Positions 36,004 through 44,758 of a stretch of 64,000 nt of DNA are shown one piece after another (positions within the stretch are counted from its first letter, which is position 1; each line of letters begins with the position of its first letter). Below the pieces are notes generated by a model. That model was not told the DNA's origin. It saw only the letters and a list, made by a program, of their open reading frames with translations, and made no database searches. The stretch is from Alicycliphilus denitrificans K601 (GTDB lineage Bacteria > Pseudomonadota > Gammaproteobacteria > Burkholderiales > Burkholderiaceae_C). A program made the translations under genes and the position numbers. The stretch is from contig NC_015422.1 in NCBI RefSeq assembly GCF_000204645.1, forward strand, positions 1 to 64,000, read 5' to 3'.

Positions 36004-37191
36004 TCACCTCGGCAGGCCCAGCATCTGCTCGGCCAGGATGTTGCGCTGCACTTCCGAGGTGCCCGCGAGGATGGTCTCGGCGCGCGTCCACAGGTAGTCG
36101 CGCGCCCACAGCGCCGCGGCCGGGTCGGCGCCCGCGGGCCCGGGGCCTTGCAGGGTCCGCTCGCCCAGCAGTTCCATGGCAATGCTCATCATCTTCTGGT
36201 GCGCTTCGCTCCAATGCAGCTTGGCGGACGAGCCCTCTGCCCCCGGCGGGCCGCCGCGCAGCGCATGGGTGAGCGCGCGCAGGCCCTTGAGCCTGAGCAC
36301 ATGGCTGTCCACGGCCAGGCGGGCGATTTCGCGGCGCAGGTGCGGGTCCTGCAGCGCGCTTTCGCCGCCCTCGCGGGAAATGCCCGCCGCGAGCCGCGCG
36401 AGCGCCTCGACCTCCTGCGCGAAGCGCACCTGGCGCGGGATGAAATAGGTGCCGCGCTCGAAGCTCGCGGCCGCCATGGCCAGGCGCCAGCCGCCGTTCT
36501 CCTCGCCCACCAGGGCATCGAGCGGCACGCGCACGTCCTCGAAGAAGACCTCGTTGAAGTCGGCCTCGCCGGTGATCTGGCGGATGGGCTCCACGCGCAC
36601 GCCGGGGCTCTTCATGTCGACCAGCAGGAAGCTGATGCCCTTGTGGCGCTGCGCGCCGGGGTCGGTGCGGGCCAGCACGAAGCAATGGTCGGCGATGTGC
36701 GCGAACGAGGTCCAGATCTTGTGGCCGTTGAGCACGTAGTGGTCGCCCCGGCGCTCGGCGCGCGTGGCCAGCGCCGCCAGGTCGGAGCCCGCGCCGGGCT
36801 CGGAATAGCCCTGGCACCAGATGTCGCGGTTGGCGAGGATGCCGGGCAGGTAGCGGGCCTTCTGCGCCGCACTCGCGAAGTGGATCAGCGTGGGGGCGAG
36901 GATGCCGTGGCCGATGATGTTGACGCCCAGCGGCGCGCCGATGCGCGCCTGCTCCTCGTGGAAGATGGCCTGCCGCGTGAGCGGCCAGGCCTTGCCGCCG
37001 TACTCCAGCGGCCAGCCCAGGCCCGACCAGCCGGCCCGGCACACGTAGTCCTCCCAGGCGCGGCGCCAGGCCAGCTCGTTGGGATCGGGCTGGACGGGCC
37101 AGCCGGCCTTGAAACGCGGGTAATGGGTCTCGAACCATTCGCGCAGCGTGAGGCGGAAGGCTTCGTCTTCCGCCGGGTAGCCCACTTGCAT
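36004..37191 (-). CDS. Acyl-CoA dehydrogenase, large subunit
   Basis: The 395-residue product has the FAD/substrate region CQGYSEPGAGSDLAALATRA and HKIWTSFAHIADHCFVLART, and ends AGTSEVQRNILAEQMLGLPR. It belongs to the FadE17/26-like group often found as pairs. It is translated just before the short-subunit gene (4-bp gap). It follows a TctC gene 46 bp upstream in the same direction, so one operon is likely. Confidence 0.85.
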   Translation of the reverse strand: MQVGYPAEDEAFRLTLREWFETHYPRFKAGWPVQPDPNELAWRRAWEDYVCRAGWSGLGWPLEYGGKAWPLTRQAIFHEEQARIGAPLGVNIIGHGILAPTLIHFASAAQKARYLPGILANRDIWCQGYSEPGAGSDLAALATRAERRGDHYVLNGHKIWTSFAHIADHCFVLARTDPGAQRHKGISFLLVDMKSPGVRVEPIRQITGEADFNEVFFEDVRVPLDALVGEENGGWRLAMAAASFERGTYFIPRQVRFAQEVEALARLAAGISREGGESALQDPHLRREIARLAVDSHVLRLKGLRALTHALRGGPPGAEGSSAKLHWSEAHQKMMSIAMELLGERTLQGPGPAGADPAAALWARDYLWTRAETILAGTSEVQRNILAEQMLGLPR

Positions 37192-37237
37192 GCTTGTTTC
37201 TCTTCTCGGTTTTCCCTCCCTCGGGAGGTGGGGGAAG

Positions 37238-38203
37238 TCAATCCGCCTTGGCGCCCGAATCCTTGACCACCTTGGCCCACTTGACGATGTCCCGCTTGAT
37301 GAAGTCGGCGAACTGCTGCGGCGTGTTGCCGATGATGTCCAGGCCCAGCGCGCGGAATTTGTCCTGCACCTCGGGCTCCTTGAGCACTTCCATCAGCTCG
37401 GCATGGAACCTGTTCACCGCGGCGGCAGGCGTGCCTGCGGGCGCCACGAAGCCCAGCCAGGGCATGGCCTCGTAGCCGGGCAGGCCGGATTCGGCGACGG
37501 TGGGCACGTCGGGCAGCAGCTTGGAGCGCTGGGCCGTGGTCACGGCCAGCAGGCGCGTCTTGCCGTCCTTGACGAACGGGCCGGAAGAGGCCCAGGCGTC
37601 AAACATGACCTGCAGGTTGCCGCCCACCAGGTCCATCAGGGCCGGAGCGCTGCCCTTGTAGGGCACATGGGTCATCTTCACGCCGGCCATGGTGTTGAAC
37701 AGCTCGGACTCCAGATGGGTCGAGGTGCCCGCACCCACCGAGCCGTAGTTGGCCTTGCCGGGGTTGGCCTTGACCCAGGCGATGAGCTCGGCCACGTTCT
37801 TGACGGGGATGCTGGGGTGCACCTGCAGCACGTGGACCACGGAGGCGACCAGCGAGATCGGCGTGAAGTCCTTGACGGGGTCGTAGTTGACCTTGGCGTA
37901 GAGCGCCGGCGCAATGCCCAGCGAGGAGGCGGCCAGCAGCACGGTGTGGCCGTCGGGCTGCGCCCTGGCCACATGCTCGGAGGCGATCATGGTGCCGGCG
38001 CCGGGCTTGTTCTCCACGATCACGGGCTGGCCCAGTCGCTTGTTCAGGCGCTCGGCCAGGGTGCGCGCCATGATGTCGGTGGCACCACCGGGCGCGAACG
38101 GCACGACGATGGTGACGGGCTTGCTGGGGTAGTTCTGGGCCTGGGCAGGGCCGCACAGGGCCGCGGCGGCGAGGGCGATGCCCGCCATCAGTTGCTTGAT
38201 CAT
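37238..38203 (-). CDS. TctC/Bug-family solute-binding protein
   Basis: The 321-residue product has a Sec signal peptide (MIKQLMAGIALAAAALCGPA) and Bug motifs VTIVVPFAPGGATDIMAR, GQPVIVENKPGAGTMIA and LPDVPTVAESG. ATG 38203 is chosen at the signal peptide. It sits inside the acyl-CoA operon between the ligase and the dehydrogenase pair, so it may scavenge the substrate of that pathway. It is a different paralogue from those at 13857 and 33989. Confidence 0.87.
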   Translation of the reverse strand: MIKQLMAGIALAAAALCGPAQAQNYPSKPVTIVVPFAPGGATDIMARTLAERLNKRLGQPVIVENKPGAGTMIASEHVARAQPDGHTVLLAASSLGIAPALYAKVNYDPVKDFTPISLVASVVHVLQVHPSIPVKNVAELIAWVKANPGKANYGSVGAGTSTHLESELFNTMAGVKMTHVPYKGSAPALMDLVGGNLQVMFDAWASSGPFVKDGKTRLLAVTTAQRSKLLPDVPTVAESGLPGYEAMPWLGFVAPAGTPAAAVNRFHAELMEVLKEPEVQDKFRALGLDIIGNTPQQFADFIKRDIVKWAKVVKDSGAKAD

Positions 38204-38240
38204 GGGTCTGTCTCCTGGTGCTTGTGGTGGTGAAAAAAAG

Positions 38241-40334
38241 TCATTGGCCCGAGGGGATCGCCAGCGCGTCGAGCATGCAGGCCCCCTGGCCCGCCTCCTT
38301 GACGAGCAGCGGATTGACCTCGACCTCGGCCACCTGGTCGCCCAAGGCGAGCACGGCGCGCGAGAAGGCGGCGATCGCAGCGCACGCGGCATCCACGTCG
38401 CCCGGCGGGCGGCCACGGTAGCCGGCAAGCAGCGGGAAGGCCTTGAGCTCGCCCAGCATCTCGCGGGCCATGGCCTCGTCCACGGGCAGCACGCGGTGGC
38501 TCACGTCCTGGTAGAGCTCGGTCAGCACGCCGCCCAGGCCGACGGTGAGCGTCATGCCGAACACCGGGTCGCGCGTGGCGCCCACGATGAGCTCGGCCAC
38601 GCCCGATTCCATCCTGCAGACGAGGATGCCCTCGATGCGCGCCCGCGGGTCGTGGCGGCGGCAGCTGGCCAGCACTTCGCCGAAGGCCTGGCGCACCTGG
38701 GCGGCATCCGCCAGGCGCAGGCGCACGCCGCCAGCCTCGGTCTTGTGGGCGATGTCGGGCGACAGCACCTTGATCACTACCGGATAGCCGATCGCATCAG
38801 CCGCCGCCGCCGCTTCGTCGGCCGTGGCGGCCACGCGCTCGGGGGCGGCGGGCACGCCATGCTGCGCGAGCAGCCGCTTGGTGCGGTATTCGTCCAGGCT
38901 GTCCGGCAGTGCCGCGCGGGCAGGGGCGGATTGCCGGCGCACGGCCATCCAGCGGTTGCGCCGGCGCCGCTCCTGCCACAGCAGGAAGGGCGCGAGCGCC
39001 GAGGTCGCCACGCCTATGTCCTCGAACACCGGCACGCCGCCGGCGCGCAGCTGCTCGCGCGCCGTGGCGGCGCCGGTGTCTATGGCCACGAACAGCTTGG
39101 GGTACTGCCGAGACACGGCGCACAGGTCGTCGGCCATGCGGTCGAGCAGGTAGCCCGGCGCGTAGACGAGCACGGTGTCCACCGCATCGCTTTGCGCCAG
39201 CGCCTGCATGGCCGTGCGCACGAAGCCGGGGTCGTTGACCACGTTGCCCGTCACGTCCACGGGGTTGGAGACCATGCCGTAGTCGGGAATGCCCGCGCGC
39301 AGCTGGTCCTGCAGCGCCTGCGGCAGCGTGGGCACATCCAGGCCCGCGCCGATGAACTTGTCGGCCAGGATGGCGCCCAGCGCGCCGCTGATGGTGATGA
39401 TGGCCACGCGCCGGCCCGCGCGCCTGTGGCGGTAGCCCGCCAGGTGCGCCAGCTGCGCCATCTGCACGAAATCGTGGCTCTGGATGATGTCCAGCTGCCG
39501 GAAGGCGGCCCGGTAGATGGCCTGGTCGCCCGCCAGCGCCGAGGTGTGCGAGCGCACGGCCTGCGCGCCCTTGTCGGTCTCGCCCGCCTTGTAGAGGACG
39601 AGCAGCTTGTCGCGCCTGGCGAACTCCTCGGCCGCGGCGATGAAGCGCGGGCCGTCGCGCAGTTCCTCCATGTAGCCCACGCAGACCTGCGTGGCAGCGT
39701 CCTGCGCCAGGTATTCAAGGTACTGCGCAAAGTCCACGCAGGCCTCGTTGCCGGTGTTGATGAAGTGGCTGAAGTCCACGCCCAGGCGCCGCGCAATGGC
39801 ATACACCGCCGCGCACACGTTGCCGCTTTGCGTGAGCAGGCTCACGCTGCCGGGGCCCTGTTGCATGGGCGCGGTGTTGAACACCGAGGCGAAGCTGGTG
39901 TGCGCCTGGCTGTTCAGGTTGGCGAAGCCCATGGCATTGGGGCCCGCGACCACCATGTCCGTGCCGGCGACGAAGGCTTCCAGCTCGGCCTGCAGCGCCG
40001 CGCCCTGCGCGCCCGCCTCGGCAAAGCCCGCAGCGTAGACGATGGCGGCGCGCACGCCCTTGGCCGCGCAGCGCCGGAGCATGGGCAGCACGTCCTGCGC
40101 GGCGATCGCCAGCACCGCCAGGTCGGGCGCGGCGGGCAGGGCCTCGATGTCGCGCCAGCAGCGCAGGCCGAACACTTCCTCGTACTTGGGGTTGATGGGG
40201 TAGATCCGGCCGGCGTAGCCGAACCTCGTCAGGTGCGCCAGCGGCATGCCGCCGATGCGCGCGGGATTGCTGCTGGCGCCCACGATGGCAATGGATGCCG
40301 GGTTCAGCAGTGGTTCCAGGCGGTGCGTCGTCAT
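38241..40334 (-). CDS. Acyl-CoA synthetase, ADP-forming type
   Basis: The 697-residue product has an N-terminal CoA-binding domain (SIAIVGASSNPARIGGMPL) and a succinyl-CoA-ligase-like middle part (LLVLYKAGETDKG, AVRSHTSALAGD). The C-terminal ATP-grasp domain has RLLAQHGVPAAPE and YPVVIKVLSPDIAHKTEAGG. Such one-chain enzymes make acyl-CoA with ATP, releasing ADP. It would activate the acid before the dehydrogenase pair. ATG 40334 starts the conserved region; a long upstream open frame is rejected as antisense noise. Confidence 0.87.
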   Translation of the reverse strand: MTTHRLEPLLNPASIAIVGASSNPARIGGMPLAHLTRFGYAGRIYPINPKYEEVFGLRCWRDIEALPAAPDLAVLAIAAQDVLPMLRRCAAKGVRAAIVYAAGFAEAGAQGAALQAELEAFVAGTDMVVAGPNAMGFANLNSQAHTSFASVFNTAPMQQGPGSVSLLTQSGNVCAAVYAIARRLGVDFSHFINTGNEACVDFAQYLEYLAQDAATQVCVGYMEELRDGPRFIAAAEEFARRDKLLVLYKAGETDKGAQAVRSHTSALAGDQAIYRAAFRQLDIIQSHDFVQMAQLAHLAGYRHRRAGRRVAIITISGALGAILADKFIGAGLDVPTLPQALQDQLRAGIPDYGMVSNPVDVTGNVVNDPGFVRTAMQALAQSDAVDTVLVYAPGYLLDRMADDLCAVSRQYPKLFVAIDTGAATAREQLRAGGVPVFEDIGVATSALAPFLLWQERRRRNRWMAVRRQSAPARAALPDSLDEYRTKRLLAQHGVPAAPERVAATADEAAAAADAIGYPVVIKVLSPDIAHKTEAGGVRLRLADAAQVRQAFGEVLASCRRHDPRARIEGILVCRMESGVAELIVGATRDPVFGMTLTVGLGGVLTELYQDVSHRVLPVDEAMAREMLGELKAFPLLAGYRGRPPGDVDAACAAIAAFSRAVLALGDQVAEVEVNPLLVKEAGQGACMLDALAIPSGQ

Positions 40335-40348
40335 GGGTGCGGCGCGCC

Positions 40349-41149
40349 TCAGGCGGATGCTTCCCGGTTCTTCTGGATCGCGTTGGCCAGGCCCCGGTCG
40401 CGCGCCGTCAGAAAACCCTCGCTCAGGTGCGACAGCTGGTGCGTGTCGAAATGCGCGGCCAGTGCCGTGCGCAGGCCCTGGGCGTCCAGCGTACGGTTGA
40501 TCGATCGCTTGATCAGCCGCAGGCCGAAAGGCGGCGCCTTGGCGATCTGCTGCGCGAGGGCCAGCGTGGACTCGCCCAGCCCGGCATCGCTCACCACGCG
40601 GTTGACCATGCCGATGGCGTGCGCCTCGCTGGCACTGAGCCTGCCGCCCGTGAACAGCAGTTCCTTGGCCTTGCGCGCGCCCATCACCCAGGGGTGGATC
40701 AGTACCTCGGTGGCCGCCGCACCCAGCGTGTGGCCCACGGGGTCGGAAAAATACGCCGACTCGCCGGCCACCACCAGGTCGCACATGTTGGCGATCATGA
40801 AACCGCCGGCCACGCAGGCGCCCTGCACCTGGGCGATGGTGGGCTTGGGAAAGTCCCATATGCGCAGCGAGTAGTCGAAGTAGCGCAGCTCCTCGTAGGC
40901 CCAGCGCTCCTCCACCGTAAAGCTGGAGCGTTCGGCCTGGGCCTGCTTGAGGTCGTGCCCGGCCGAGAAATGCGCGCCCTTGCCGCCGATCACTACGGCA
41001 TGTACGCCGTCGTCATGCCGGGCGTCGTCCAGAGCGGTCATCAGCTCGTCGAGCATCTGCTGGCTTTGGGCATTGCGCTGGGCCTCGCGCGCCAGCAGGA
41101 TGCGGCGCACCGCGCCGTGGTTTTCTATTTCGAGGGTGTCAAACGCCAT
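40349..41149 (-). CDS. Enoyl-CoA hydratase/isomerase family protein
   Basis: The 266-residue product has the crotonase motifs GKGAHFSAGHDLKQA and VQGACVAGGFMIANMCDLVV, then YFSDPVGHTLGAAATE. A Glu/Asp at the usual second catalytic site is not obvious, so hydration versus another crotonase reaction is open. It is the first gene of the operon ECH-ligase-tctC-dehydrogenases and is divergent from the second IclR gene. Confidence 0.85.
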   Translation of the reverse strand: MAFDTLEIENHGAVRRILLAREAQRNAQSQQMLDELMTALDDARHDDGVHAVVIGGKGAHFSAGHDLKQAQAERSSFTVEERWAYEELRYFDYSLRIWDFPKPTIAQVQGACVAGGFMIANMCDLVVAGESAYFSDPVGHTLGAAATEVLIHPWVMGARKAKELLFTGGRLSASEAHAIGMVNRVVSDAGLGESTLALAQQIAKAPPFGLRLIKRSINRTLDAQGLRTALAAHFDTHQLSHLSEGFLTARDRGLANAIQKNREASA

Positions 41150-41243
41150 GGGGCTGTCTCCATTGAATCGGTAGCAGGTCTGCGGGCAGTCTAGACTTGC
41201 GAATTCCTGCATAACAAACAACAACCGACTTTTTTCCCACAAT

Positions 41244-42008
41244 ATGGATACACCACAGGGAACCGCCGGCGCGCAGAGCCTGCGCCGGGCATTGCAGCTG
41301 CTGCGCCTGCTGGCGCAGCACCAGGAGGACGGCATCCGCCTCACCGAGGTCATGGCCGCCTCTGGCCTGGAGCGCTCCACGGCCCACCGCCTTCTGTCCT
41401 GCCTGGTGGAGGAGCAGTTCGCCGAGCGCGACCCCGGGAGCAAGGCCTACCGCCTGGGCCTGGACGCGATGCAGCTGGGCTTCGCCTCGATGCGGCGCGT
41501 GCCGCTGGTGGACCACTGCCGCCCGCTCATGCAGCGGCTGGCGCGCATGTCGGGCGACACGGTATTCCTCGTGATACGCCAGGGCGACTACTGCCTGTGC
41601 CTGCACCGCGAGGAAGGGCATTTCCCGGTCAAGGTGTTCACCACCGACGTGGGCGGGCGCCGGCTGCTGGGTTTGGGCGCGGGCGGGCTGGCGCTGATGG
41701 CGCAGCTCTCCGACGCCGAGGTGGAGCGCATCTTCGACCGCCACGTGGAGGAATACACCCAGGCTTGCTTCACGCGCGAGCGCCTGCAACAGGCCGTGCG
41801 GCGTACGCGCGCCGCCGGCTACGCCGACATCGTGGACACGCTCACCGTCGGCGTATCAGGCGTGGGCGCCACGTTCGCGGCGTCGACCGGCACGCTGGCT
41901 GCCATCAGCTTCGGCGCCATCACGCCCCGCCTGCCACCCGAGCGCAAGCGGGAGATGGCGCGGCTCCTCATGGACCAGCTGGTGTCGAACCAGGCCGGCG
42001 GCGCCTGA
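41244..42008 (+). CDS. IclR-family transcriptional regulator
   Basis: The 254-residue product has the IclR winged helix (SLRRALQLLRLLAQHQED, VMAASGLERSTAHRLLSCL) and effector domain (GRRLLGLGAGGLALMA, GVSGVGATFA). It is divergent from the enoyl-CoA hydratase across 94 bp that contain TGCGAATTCCTGCA. That sequence is a near-palindrome with the same AATTCC core as the repeats at the other IclR gene. It probably regulates the acyl-CoA operon. It ends just before the first origin-like module. Confidence 0.88.
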   Translation: MDTPQGTAGAQSLRRALQLLRLLAQHQEDGIRLTEVMAASGLERSTAHRLLSCLVEEQFAERDPGSKAYRLGLDAMQLGFASMRRVPLVDHCRPLMQRLARMSGDTVFLVIRQGDYCLCLHREEGHFPVKVFTTDVGGRRLLGLGAGGLALMAQLSDAEVERIFDRHVEEYTQACFTRERLQQAVRRTRAAGYADIVDTLTVGVSGVGATFAASTGTLAAISFGAITPRLPPERKREMARLLMDQLVSNQAGGA

Positions 42009-42033
42009 AGCGCATCGGCACGGCCAGCCCCGC

Positions 42034-42260
42034 TGTTATTCCATCAAGGTATTTATCAATACATGGTGGTAGTAGTAGAGCCGCCCATTTTTTGTGGACA
42101 AGGTGCTTTTGTCCAATGGCTGCAAGCACTTGCGGTATGGCCAAGCCTGTGCCCGGAGGGCGGTGCAACCCGCGCGCGAAAAGGGAACAACTTCCGCGCG
42201 CGGCCCGTTTCTGTGGACAAGCGACAGTTCACTGGCCGGCCATCCCCAGCCTTGTCCACA
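42034..42260 (+). other. Origin-like module A: DnaA-trio and DnaA boxes
   Basis: An AT-rich stretch (about 42035-42063) is followed by the trinucleotides TGG-TGG-TAG-TAG-TAG (42064-42078). DnaA-box-like TGTGGACAA lies at 42093-42101 and 42212-42220, and TTGTCCACA at 42252-42260 in inverse orientation. Each differs from the consensus by one base. The order AT-rich/TAG-trio/DnaA box is that of the bacterial origin unwinding system. Spacings match module B at 46125-46349 exactly. The region is intergenic (IclR to pagL) and holds no gene. Confidence 0.6.
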
Positions 42261-42267
42261 GCGGGCG

Positions 42268-42882
42268 TCAGAAGTGCAGCGCGTAGCGCAGGTGCACGAA
42301 GTTCAGCCCGGGGTTGGGTTTCTTGATGCTGGCGTTGGAGAGATGCTCCACGCTCAGCAGCAGCTCGTGCTGGCGCCGCGCGCCGAGGTTGATGCCCACG
42401 CCCAGGTAGGAGGCGAAGTTGAAGCGCGTGCTGAACTCGCGCTCCGCCGTGCGGTAGCGATGGTTGGCCAGGGTGCCGCCCACGCCGGCCTCCCAGAACC
42501 ACGCGGAGCGGCCCTGGTCCGGGCGCAGGCGCAGCGTGGGCTTGACGCCCAACACCAGGGTGCTGTCGTGGCCGGCGATGCCGTCGAAGGACCAGCGGCT
42601 CAGGTACATGTCCCAATGCCCGCGCAGCTCGCCGCCCCACAGCGGCATGCTCCATGTGCCGAAGGGCAGGGTGGCGCCGAGCGTGACGGCGTCGGTGCCG
42701 TGCTGCGCGCGGCTGGCCTGCAGGTAGACCGACGGGGAATGCGCAGCCTGCTGCGCGAAGGCGGGGGGAATGGCGCAAAGCAGGCAGGCGGCCGTGGCCG
42801 AGAGAAGAGGGCGGCGGCCGTGCCTGCCTGCGCCGGATAAGCAAAGGAGACCAGGGGAGACGAGAGGTTGCATGCTATCCAT
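42268..42882 (-). CDS. pagL: PagL-family lipid A deacylase (acyloxyacyl hydrolase)
   Basis: The 204-residue product has a signal peptide (SATAACLLCAIPPAFAQ). It then forms an alternating beta-barrel ending in HLRYALHF, with the PagL active-site segment SVEHLSNASIKKPNPGLNFV (His and Ser of the catalytic triad). PagL removes the 3-O-acyl chain of lipid A in the outer membrane. Start ATG 42882 or 42873 cannot be decided; neither has a strong ribosome-binding site. It is transcribed away from rdgC and towards module A. Confidence 0.8.
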   Translation of the reverse strand: MDSMQPLVSPGLLCLSGAGRHGRRPLLSATAACLLCAIPPAFAQQAAHSPSVYLQASRAQHGTDAVTLGATLPFGTWSMPLWGGELRGHWDMYLSRWSFDGIAGHDSTLVLGVKPTLRLRPDQGRSAWFWEAGVGGTLANHRYRTAEREFSTRFNFASYLGVGINLGARRQHELLLSVEHLSNASIKKPNPGLNFVHLRYALHF

Positions 42883-42987
42883 CCACGATGTTGTGTCGCA
42901 CAAGCGTAACAACTGTAGCCACAACCATGAGCCCATGCATCCTCTGCGCCATAGGCCACGGCCGTGGCATGCGGCCGTGGAGGGAGG

Positions 42988-43581
42988 TCATTGCGCCGCG
43001 GGCGCGCCGGGTGCCGGCATGGGGCCCGGGCCATGGCGGTGCATGCCGTTCCTGGGGCCACGCCAGTCGCCCTTGTGATCGCCCATGTGCCTGTCCCATT
43101 GGGCGCCGCGCCGGCCATACATGCGCGTGCCCTCGGCGTCGAAGGTCTTTTGCTGGGCCGGCGTCAGCGTGGCGTAGAAGGCCTTCACCGCGTCGCCGCG
43201 GCGGTCCATCTCGGCCGCGCGCTGCGCGCGGATGGCCCGCATGCGGTCGATGCGCTCGGGGATGGTGAGCTTGTCCATGTCCTTCATTTCCAACCAGGCC
43301 TTGCGCGATCCGGCGTCCGGCCGCATGGACTGCATGAAGGTGTTCCAGGCCGGCTCCTGCGCGGGCGTGAGCTGCAGCTTCTGCTTGAAGGCCTCGGCGC
43401 GCTGGAGCATGAACTGCTGGCGCTGCTCGGGTGTCATGGCGCGCGGACCCTGGCGCTGCGCCTGTTCCGCGGTGGGGCCGGCGCCTGGCGCGGGTTGGGC
43501 CATGGACGGGATGGCCATGCCGGCCAACGCGGCCGCCAGGGCGGTGCAGGCCAGGCGCTGGGTGATCTTGAAACGGGTCAT
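42988..43581 (-). CDS. Spy/CpxP-like (LTXXQ) periplasmic protein
   Basis: The 197-residue product has a signal peptide (LACTALAAALAGMAIPSMAQ) and two LTxxQ-type repeats: LQLTPAQEPAWNTF and YATLTPAQQKTFD. It is mostly helical and rich in Arg, Met and Gln, ending in a His/Gly/Pro-rich tail that could bind metal. Relatives are periplasmic stress chaperones or metal-resistance accessory proteins. ATG 43581 has AAGGAAG before it. It lies 106 bp upstream of pagL on the same strand. Confidence 0.8.
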   Translation of the reverse strand: MTRFKITQRLACTALAAALAGMAIPSMAQPAPGAGPTAEQAQRQGPRAMTPEQRQQFMLQRAEAFKQKLQLTPAQEPAWNTFMQSMRPDAGSRKAWLEMKDMDKLTIPERIDRMRAIRAQRAAEMDRRGDAVKAFYATLTPAQQKTFDAEGTRMYGRRGAQWDRHMGDHKGDWRGPRNGMHRHGPGPMPAPGAPAAQ

Positions 43582-43734
43582 GGTGACTTCCTTTCTTGCG
43601 TCGCCGGGACCACCCCGGCGCTTGAGAAGTAATGTGCGGCGCCCGTGTAACGCCACCGTGTGCGAATCCTGCACCTGTGTAAAGTTCTGCCAGGCCGCGC
43701 CGCACGCGCCGCGCCCGCAGTCTGTAATTTCAAG

Positions 43735-43785
43735 CAAAAACAGGCCTTAGCGCTTTACCATAAAGCGCTGTAAGCTATTAAAAAG
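43735..43785 (-). repeat. Dispersed TAGCT/AGCGCTT repeat, copy before rdgC
   Basis: On the minus strand it gives TTTTTAATAGCTTACAGCGC, then AAAGCGCTAAGGCC. It is the most symmetric copy: AGCGCTTTACCATAAAGCGCT at its core is a long palindrome. It lies 13 bp before the rdgC start. Confidence 0.7.
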
Positions 43786-43797
43786 GAAGCGTCTCCA

Positions 43798-44739
43798 GTG
43801 TTCAAGAACATCATCGTGTACCGCATCGCCCCCGAGTGGCATGCAGAGCTGACCCAGCTGGAGGAGGCTCTGGCCAAGGCACCGTTCCAAGAATGCGGCG
43901 CGACGCAGGAAAAGTCCAGCGGCTGGGTGCCGCCGCGCGGCGAGGCCCATGGCCTGCTAGCCGAGAGTGTGGGCGGGCAGTGGATCCTGCGCTTCATGAC
44001 CGAGTCCAAGATGCTGCCGGGCACGGTGCTGGCGCGCAAGGTCAAGGAGAAGGCCGCGCAGATCGAGCAGCAAACCGGCCGCAAGCCCGGCAAGAAGGAA
44101 ACGCGCGAACTGAAGGACGAGGCCAAGCTCGACCTGCTGCCCATGGCCTTCACCAAGCAGGGATCGACCTGGTTGTGGGTGGACTGCGAGGCGCGGCTGC
44201 TGGTGCTGGACACGGGCGCCCAGGGCCGTGCCGACGAGGTCGTCACGGCCCTGGTCGAGGCGCTGCCGGGCCTGTCGGTCGCGCTCGTCGATACGCAAAC
44301 CAGCCCGCAGGCCGCCATGGCCCACTGGCTCAAGGAGCAGGAGCCGCCCGCGGGCTTCTCCATCGACCGCGAATGCGAGCTCAAGGCCGCGGACGAGAGC
44401 AAGGCCGTGGTGCGCTACGCGCGCCACCCGCTGGACATCGAGGAAGTGCAGGCCCACATCCAGGCCGGCAAGCTGCCCACCAAGCTGGCCATGACCTGGG
44501 ACGACCGCGTGAGCTTCGTGCTCACCGAGGGGCTGCAGCTCAAGAAGTTGGCCTTCCTGGACACGGTGTTCGAGGGCCAGCCGCAGGACGATGGCGGCTT
44601 CGACGCCGACGTGGCCATCGCCACGGGTGAGCTCTCCAAGCTCATCCCCGACCTGATCGAAGCGCTGGGCGGGGAAGGGCGCACCGAGCTGGGCTCACCC
44701 GCACAGCCCCCGCAGGACGACGGCGGCGCGCCTTTCTAG
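43798..44739 (+). CDS. rdgC: Recombination-associated protein RdgC
   Basis: The 313-residue product starts at GTG 43798 with GGAAG before it, and reads FKNIIVYRIAPEW, GWVPPRGE, GGQWILRFMTESKMLPG and PGKKETRELKDEAKLDLLP, all typical of RdgC. RdgC forms a DNA-encircling ring and inhibits RecA; it is linked to replication restart. The gene sits between two origin-like modules, 1.5 kb right of A and 1.4 kb left of B. Confidence 0.93.
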   Translation: MFKNIIVYRIAPEWHAELTQLEEALAKAPFQECGATQEKSSGWVPPRGEAHGLLAESVGGQWILRFMTESKMLPGTVLARKVKEKAAQIEQQTGRKPGKKETRELKDEAKLDLLPMAFTKQGSTWLWVDCEARLLVLDTGAQGRADEVVTALVEALPGLSVALVDTQTSPQAAMAHWLKEQEPPAGFSIDRECELKAADESKAVVRYARHPLDIEEVQAHIQAGKLPTKLAMTWDDRVSFVLTEGLQLKKLAFLDTVFEGQPQDDGGFDADVAIATGELSKLIPDLIEALGGEGRTELGSPAQPPQDDGGAPF

Positions 44740-44758
44740 CCCTTCCAGCCTCTAAGCC

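Noticed and set aside
42101..42140. Possible extra copy of the dispersed repeat inside origin-like module A (GGCTGCAAGCACTTG)
   Set aside because: The second half of the repeat is missing, and the block aligns better with the corresponding block of module B.
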